64,000 nt of DNA from the NCBI RefSeq assembly GCF_032854445.1, contig NC_088301.1, forward strand, positions 52,377,187-52,441,186, read 5' to 3'. Of the stretch, positions 58,498-64,000 are shown piece by piece. Source of the DNA: Liolophura sinensis. Taxonomy: Eukaryota; Mollusca; Polyplacophora; Chitonida; Chitonidae. The first letter of the stretch is position 1; each line of letters opens with the position of its first letter. A program made the position numbers and the translations under genes. The notes beneath the pieces are model-generated. The model made no database searches, had not been told where the DNA came from, and saw nothing but the letters and a program-made list of their open reading frames with translations.

Positions 58498-59752
58498 TCA
58501 AACTCTCCCACAGGTGCGTGCTTTAGACAGAAAAATGGACTGGATATGTCGCCCACCATCGTTGGTCCAACCACACATGTACTTTCCCACAAGGCTTCCT
58601 TGTTTACACTCAATATAATGCGGGGACTCGAGTCTATCCGTCCAGGCATTCGGTCCATCAGGGAGGCCGTGGCAGGACGGCATCAAAACGCCACAAGGCA
58701 TCCCGTGACTTGTAAGGCATTGGTGCCGTAGGTAGTCACCTGGGTTCATAAACAAATCAGAATTATGTTTGTTATAAAGTGGTGATTTATGAGACAGGGT
58801 TGTAATAGATTTACTTTAATGTCTTTTACCCCATGTCAATCGCATAACTGCCGATAGGATCACACATAACAGTCAATATGCTGTCTAAAATTGTTTTCCA
58901 CACATAACGTTTTCTTGTACTTATTTTTCACTTAATTTATAAGTAAATTAGGAGTTATCACAATTAAAAATTTCTAATTTATAAATTGTGGTATTCGTCA
59001 GAATTTGGCAGTACAAAGTACTGACAAGCACCAAAACCTGGAGGTTCAAACATGCAGTAATTCTCCCATGGTAAAAAGGTCTAAAATATAAAAAGCTACA
59101 GCGTAGATAATGAAACCAAAACCAAAAATTTTCAGCAAGGAATAAAACACCAATCAAGTCTCATTAAACTAAAGTGTTGCACTGCAAACAATGATAGTGT
59201 TTTTTTTCTAAATTGTGCTTTTTTCATCACATTAATTTAACAGCAAACAATCACACGAAAATGCATACATCAATGCCCAGTTACTTATTTAATCTGTGTT
59301 TCTAAGCATGCTGTGTTCTCAAAGAGGAAAAAACCAAAGCCAGCCAATTGTGTATCTTTTTTATAACTCTCCATGTGCGTGCACAGTCACCAAAGACAAT
59401 ATCAGTAAAAATGAAAAAGTATCTTACACTGGCCAGATGGTTTCATACGCTCGGTTCCGCAGTCTACGAGGTTTTCTTGAAGACAACTTCCGGTCCGCGG
59501 ATCAAACAAGAGTGGCGATGGACATTCGTTCAAAAATGGTTTTCTGAGGTTACCAGAATAATCACTGCAGTTATAGTAAAGAGCACACTTTAGAGGATGC
59601 GGGAAGAGCCCACTCTCTCCTTCCTGGCAGGTGGTTCTGAACACCGTCGTTTCCTGGAGACGTCTGAGTTTGGAACTGAACGGCACAGCACGGTATTTGT
59701 TACCTACAGCAGAGAAACAAAATCATTCAATTAGTTTGATGTACTCTTTAAT

Positions 59753-59789
<37 letters not shown>

Positions 59790-61308
59790 ATTGGTGTTTT
59801 ACGCCGTACTCAAGAATATTTCACTTATACGACGGCGGCCAGCATTATGGTGGGTGGAAACCGGGCAGAGCCCGGCGGAAACCCACGACCATCCGCAGGT
59901 TGCTGGCAGACCTTCCCACGTACGGCCGTAGAGGAAGCCAGCATGAGCTGGTCTTGAACTCACAGCGACCGCATTGGTGAGAGGCTTCTGGGTCACTACG
60001 CTGCGCTAGCGCGCTAACCGACTGAGCCACGGAGGCCCCAATTATCAATTTTAATTTTATTTCAATCACTTTTAGTTCGGAAACACCATACCTTGATGCC
60101 CTAGTATTTCTAAACGAAAGATATGTTTCAACGTGAATTATAAAGTTCGTGATGTATCTTATTTGTTTTATTTGGGATCTTTTCAACATTATTTCGGTTT
60201 GATGTGTAAAAAAGACATTTGCTAATCATTATCTCACTGGATAGCCATGCCTTAGACACAAATCATGATGCGCCATCCAATTATATAAATGACCCCTGAC
60301 CGACCAGTACTTGTTCTACTTTGTTATGTCTAGCGTCAGGTGAAGACGTAGGGAGCTTAAGGGAACCAATATTTTGTCATAGGTTGTATGTGACTCGAGC
60401 TTAAACACAGCCTTCCCGCCGTGTATGTAGTGTGCCTACACATAACATGTGTATATTAAACCTTGTTTACAGCAAGTTATCTGTGGAAAAAACTCAAGTG
60501 AGTGAGTGAGTGCTTGTGGTTTAACGTCATATGACGACGAAGGAATCATTAGGGTGCATGCACGTGTAATGTGCCTCCTTTGTTGCAGGACGGATTTCCA
60601 CCGCTCTTTTATTTAGTGCTGCATCACTGAGACGACTTACCGAAGGCAAGTAAGCCGCCCAGCCCGAGCCATTATACTGATACGGGTCAACCAGTCGTTG
60701 CACTATCTCCTTCATGCTGAACGCCAAGCGAGGAAGTTACAACTTCCTCTTTTAAAGTCTTAGGTGTGACTCGACCAAGGATTGATCCTGGATCTACCAG
60801 TCCCGAAGCGGACGCTCTACCAACTGTGCTATCCGGGCCGATCAAAAACTCAAATGGATATGTAATCAACATAAATGACGGCTAATACTGAAAACAGGAG
60901 CTGTGACAAGTCACACACAGTCTGTGTTCAATATGCCATACCAGACATTCCATAACGACTTATAATTAATGTTACATCTAAAATACCTCTTAATTTCTTA
61001 CGCACGTCAGTTTGGCACTCTTATTATATCTAACGAAAAGCTGAAAAAAGTAGAAAATATCACTTACAAAGGTCGTATTTTGAGAACTTCGGGAAGCACA
61101 TATGCCCGTAAAAGGCCTCATTTTCTCCACAGATGTGTCTGGTGGACACTCCATGGGAACAGATGTAATACACTGAGCAGTCATCGGAATCAGGAATGAA
61201 CTTCTTTACCACTTTTTCTCCACACGGCATTGTTGGAGAAGCAACGGCTGTTCCTACCACCATAAGCCATATTAGACACAGGCCATAAATGCGCTGAACA
61301 AACTCCAT
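58498..61308 (-). CDS. Gene C: secreted three-module chitin-binding protein (3 exons)
   Basis: Exons 61308-61068, 59703-59428 and 58739-58498 join in phase 1 at both junctions (donors TTT|GTAAGTG and CAGT|GTAAGAT, acceptors TCTCTGCTGTAG and GAACCCAG), giving 252 residues. Exon 1: signal peptide (LCLIWLMVVGTAVASPT) and a CBM14 (PCGEKVVKKFIPDSDDCSVY) whose sixth cysteine is formed across the first junction. Exon 2: a second CBM14 (FPHPLKCALYYNC, ECPSPLLFDP). Exon 3: the module PCGVLMPSCHGLPDGPNAW, ending with SKARTCGRV and TGA. It lacks the fourth module of gene B; a weak donor CCT|GTGGGA at the end cannot be excluded. Intron 1 holds one SINE2 and one SINE1. The product is probably secreted and chitin-binding. 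Confidence 0.82.
59757..60037 (-). mobile_element. SINE1, full length with poly(A), in gene C intron 1
   Basis: An uninterrupted T-run (59760-59788) marks its poly(A) tail. The complete core and head follow (GCGCGCTAACCGACTGAGCC at the right). The pure A-tail suggests a young insertion. It lies about 55 nt upstream of the exon 2 acceptor. Confidence 0.93.
60497..60840 (-). mobile_element. SINE2, full length, in gene C intron 1
   Basis: GTGAGTGAGTGAGTGCTTGT tail at left; head at right whose reverse complement CCCGGATAGCACAGTTGGTA carries the A box and GGATCAATCC the B box. Confidence 0.92.
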
Positions 61309-61309
61309 G

Positions 61310-61799
61310 GTGCAGTCTCCCAGTGGTAGCCTGTCCTATCAGTATACTCCTCAAGATTCCCCTATGGCGTAGCAGTCTGTATTCAAATGACCTAGACGTT
61401 ACATGTCTCACAAGGAATAGCGAAGCCCACGGAGAGGGCCCTCGCCCATATTTGCACAGCCTTTACATGGTGATACAATATGACATTACTGAATGATGTT
61501 TGCTTAGTAGTTTTAACAAGTGTCTTCAAAGACCTCATTGTCAGTCGTCATTGAAATCACCGTTACTTCCTTTTTGTTGTGTCTCGGTGGGGTATTTACA
61601 TACCGTTAGAACGGCGAAGAAGCATTATTTGACACCAGCAATTCTTTTTTTATTTATCTTGACGAAGATCTCCAGTGTTGAAAGGAACTACTTAATCCAA
61701 AGTTCTCATGTGCATACCGTCCGTCACTGAGGAAAAGAAGCCCTATTAAAATTTCCGAACACTTTTTGAAAGAGTCATACATTTTTGGTTGCAAAATTC
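61310..61799. other. Upstream region of gene C
   Basis: No clear TATA box. The 11-bp motif TAGGGGAATCT (minus strand, 61354-61364) also occurs as TAGGGGATTCT at 41534-41544, upstream of the extra first exon. Confidence 0.4.
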
Positions 61800-62010
61800 A
61801 TAGAATATATTCATTTATTTATTTGATTGGTGTTTTACGCCGTGCACAAGAATTTTTCACTTATACGATGGCGGCCAGCTATTGGTGGGAGAAAGTTAGG
61901 CAGAGCCCAATGGAAACCCACGACCATCCGACGTACGGCCGGGGAGAAAACCAGCATACCTGAAAACCTGGACTTGAACTCACCAAGACTGCATTGGTGG
62001 GTTGCTGCTG
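61800..62010 (-). mobile_element. SINE1, internally deleted
   Basis: Tail ATTTATTTATTTGATTGGTG at left. The core lacks the CAGGTTGCTGGCAGACCTTC block (CCATCCG joins ACGTACGGCC). The head is degraded. Confidence 0.85.
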
Positions 62011-62184
62011 AGTCACCCCACACACCCCACCCCACACCTTGGAATATAAGATAAAAGATTACAGCAGAGAGTAAAAACAGAGCGATGGCGGCAATGTGAT
62101 TGTTAGCAATTGATCACACGTAATCTGTGAAATACCGCCTCTTGTCAATACCTATCTGCTTGTGTAAATGCTTAAATAGTACTC

Positions 62185-62384
62185 NNNNNNNNNNNNNNNN
62201 NNNNNNNNNNNNNNNNNNNNNNNNNNNNNNNNNNNNNNNNNNNNNNNNNNNNNNNNNNNNNNNNNNNNNNNNNNNNNNNNNNNNNNNNNNNNNNNNNNNN
62301 NNNNNNNNNNNNNNNNNNNNNNNNNNNNNNNNNNNNNNNNNNNNNNNNNNNNNNNNNNNNNNNNNNNNNNNNNNNNNNNNNNNN
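62185..62384. other. Assembly gap (200 Ns)
   Basis: Run of N of round length, so the true size is unknown. It lies at the left flank of the foldback element, a likely cause of assembly failure. Confidence 0.99.
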
Positions 62385-62416
62385 ATTTATTCTGCCCATT
62401 AAACAAAACTTAAAGG

Positions 62417-63117
62417 AAAAGAAAGCTAAAACATGAAGTCGTACATGGGAAGGTCTCAAAGCAACCTGCGGATGGTCCTGGGTTTCCCCGGGCTCTGCTC
62501 GTTTTCCTCCCACCATATTGCTGGCCGCCGTCGTATAAATGAAATATTCTTGAGTACGGCGTAAAACACCAATCAAATAAAATAAATAAATAAACTATGG
62601 AGTAAGGTTCATCATATAGTTAACTGACAATTGTGCGTAAATATAGTTTCAATTATGTTTTTAGATTTTTGTGAAGAGAGTTAAAGCTGTTAAAATTTTT
62701 GAATTCTAAGGTGGGCTTTATGGACAATACTATCAGAGTTCAGGAACTCTGACGTCACAGGAAGTTTTTAATGAAAGATTAATGAAATAATGTTGTCAAA
62801 ATTCCTTCCTTCTGGTGAACATCAGGAAAAAAAGATGATGTGACGTCAGAGTTCCTGAACTCTGATAGTATTGTCCATAAGCCCACCTTAGAATTCAAAA
62901 ATTTTAACAGCTTTAACTCTCTTCACAAAAATCTAAAAACATAAGTCAGTATGGCCCATAAAGCCCACTATAGAATTCAAATATTTAAATACCTTTCACA
63001 ACAGAAATTTTAAAAAATCGGTGAAAGTATTTTTACACCTGGTATTCTAATTTGCTGGAAGGGCTTATTTTCATTTGTCAGCATGATGAACCTTACTTCA
63101 TATTTTAGCTTTCTTTT
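62417..63117. mobile_element. Foldback transposon with long inverted repeats
   Basis: Inner arms 62655-62758 and 62840-62942 are reverse complements over 104 bp with a single one-base gap; the spacer is 81 bp. Outer ends also pair: 62417-62436 with 63098-63117, and 62601-62615 with 63083-63097. A third, degraded copy of the arm (62951-63020) lies between. No protein is encoded. Confidence 0.85.
62439..62600 (+). mobile_element. SINE1, 5'-truncated, inside a foldback arm
   Basis: TCGTACATGGGAAGGTCTCA to ATATTCTTGAGTACGGCG and an AAATAAA tail. Flanked by ATGAAG (62433-62438) and ATGGAG (62597-62602), a probable target duplication. Confidence 0.88.
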
Positions 63118-63120
63118 AAT

Positions 63121-63865
63121 TAAAGTGGGGTAACCTTATTTCAATCATAGTCAAGCGGACTATGTTTGTTTTTATTTATTTTAAGAGTTCAAGCATTTAA
63201 TGATATCCTTGATGTAAATGGTGTTCAAGTTCATACAGCATTTTGTAATGAAACCAATGTTGTTTAAGGCGCTCTACTAGCCGCTCAAAGGGACGTTCTG
63301 GTCAGACGGGAAGTGTTCCTAAAATGCATCGGATAGGTATCTCTGTACGATATCTTCAGCATATCCTTCGACTCGGCAAACCCTTTCTTGCTTACAGGCC
63401 TGGGAACTAATAACTTCCACGTTATAGTCATACAGTGAGAGGAGGCTTGTTTAAAGTAACGTCTGATTTATGCTTCAGGTTAGCCCAAGGTATGACGCTC
63501 GAACCCCACTCATGGAGCGGTGCTGGTGGGAAATATGTATTTATTGGTCAATAACTGTCACGTGCCTTGCTCTGATCGGATGATTTATTCCCGCCCATTC
63601 CATTGGCATGGACTTGCCCAAAATCACAACATCACAACCTAAATCGTTACATAATAACGAAAGGAGAGAGCGGTTGTTTTGGTGTTATTCCCCCCCCCCC
63701 CACCCGCCTCCTCAATGGCCCCATTATTTCATAATGGTATGTTAGAATAGGAATAAAACTTAGCCTGCCACCAAGATAATGCTTGTGAACTCGAGAGGCT
63801 TGCAGCCCCTCGTTCTCAAACAGGGAACAACTCGGCCTCTTGTCTGTGCAATATCTTGGTGATTT
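63121..63865. other. Gene-free stretch with a C-run
   Basis: A run of 11 Cs near 63690-63700. No other feature. Confidence 0.4.
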
Positions 63866-63869
63866 GAGC

Positions 63870-64000
63870 ATGGCGAACTACGTTTTATTTCTTAATTCTG
63901 AGCCATGCCTCGTACCGGGATGTGAAGGATACCGATTTGTCAGAGTCGAGACCCACCTCAAGCAGGTGACAAAACTAACGGAAGAAATAGTGCGCACACA
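63870..64000 (+). CDS. Start of an open frame with a zinc-finger-like CX4C...HL motif, cut by the window edge
   Basis: The ATG at 63870 opens 43 codons that run off the end. Residues about 13-31 read PCLVPGCEGYRFVRVETHL, the start of a CX4C...HX4-8H finger of a kind often seen in lophotrochozoan proteins linked to tyrosine-recombinase or other mobile elements. No promoter is evident. Too short to judge whether it is a gene, an exon or a transposon. Confidence 0.35.
   Translation, partial: MANYVLFLNSEPCLVPGCEGYRFVRVETHLKQVTKLTEEIVRT

Overview
This window looks like gene-poor, repeat-rich animal nuclear DNA, most likely from a mollusc or another lophotrochozoan. The case rests on genes split by GT-AG introns, TATA boxes and AATAAA signals, many copies of tRNA-derived SINEs with AATAAA-type tails, LINE fragments, foldback elements, and several secreted proteins with peritrophin-A (CBM14) chitin-binding modules. 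The species cannot be named from the sequence. All similarity statements come from reading by eye.

Layout. 1.2-1.6 kb: first exon of a secreted chitin-binding-like gene on the minus strand (gene D). 8-24.4 kb: a tandem segmental array carrying an intronless type II membrane protein that resembles a glycosyltransferase. One copy is intact (19902-20999) and two are broken (about 12916-13870 and 23470-23940). Minisatellites, micro-inversions and a post-duplication insertion mark the array. 26.1-27.2 kb: last exon of a galactose 3-O-sulfotransferase-like gene on the minus strand. 31.4-38.2 kb: chitin-binding gene A (minus), whose last exon carries a one-base frameshift and runs into a SINE. 41.2-41.5 kb: an extra first exon of the same kind with its own TATA box. 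42.7-51.7 kb: a transposon graveyard. 52.5-54.8 kb: chitin-binding gene B (plus), the best complete gene model here. 58.5-61.3 kb: chitin-binding gene C (minus). 62.2-63.1 kb: an assembly gap and a long foldback element broken by a SINE. A new open frame starts at the right edge.

Genes A, B and C share one plan: exon 1 is signal peptide plus CBM14, exon 2 a second CBM14, exon 3 a proline/cysteine-rich CBM14-like module, with a fourth module in A and B. All of their exon junctions are phase 1, so modules can be duplicated or swapped without changing frame. These proteins probably work outside the cell on chitin (shell matrix, cuticle or gut lining); which tissue cannot be told from sequence.

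Repeat names used below are local labels. SINE1 is a tRNA-headed element of about 270 bp ending in an AATAAA-rich tail. SINE2 is a tRNA-headed element of about 340 bp whose 3' end carries GCACTCACTCA. SINE3 is shorter and shares the SINE2 tail. Family C is an unassigned repeat of 200-300 bp. Family D is an element with inverted end repeats of about 100 bp.
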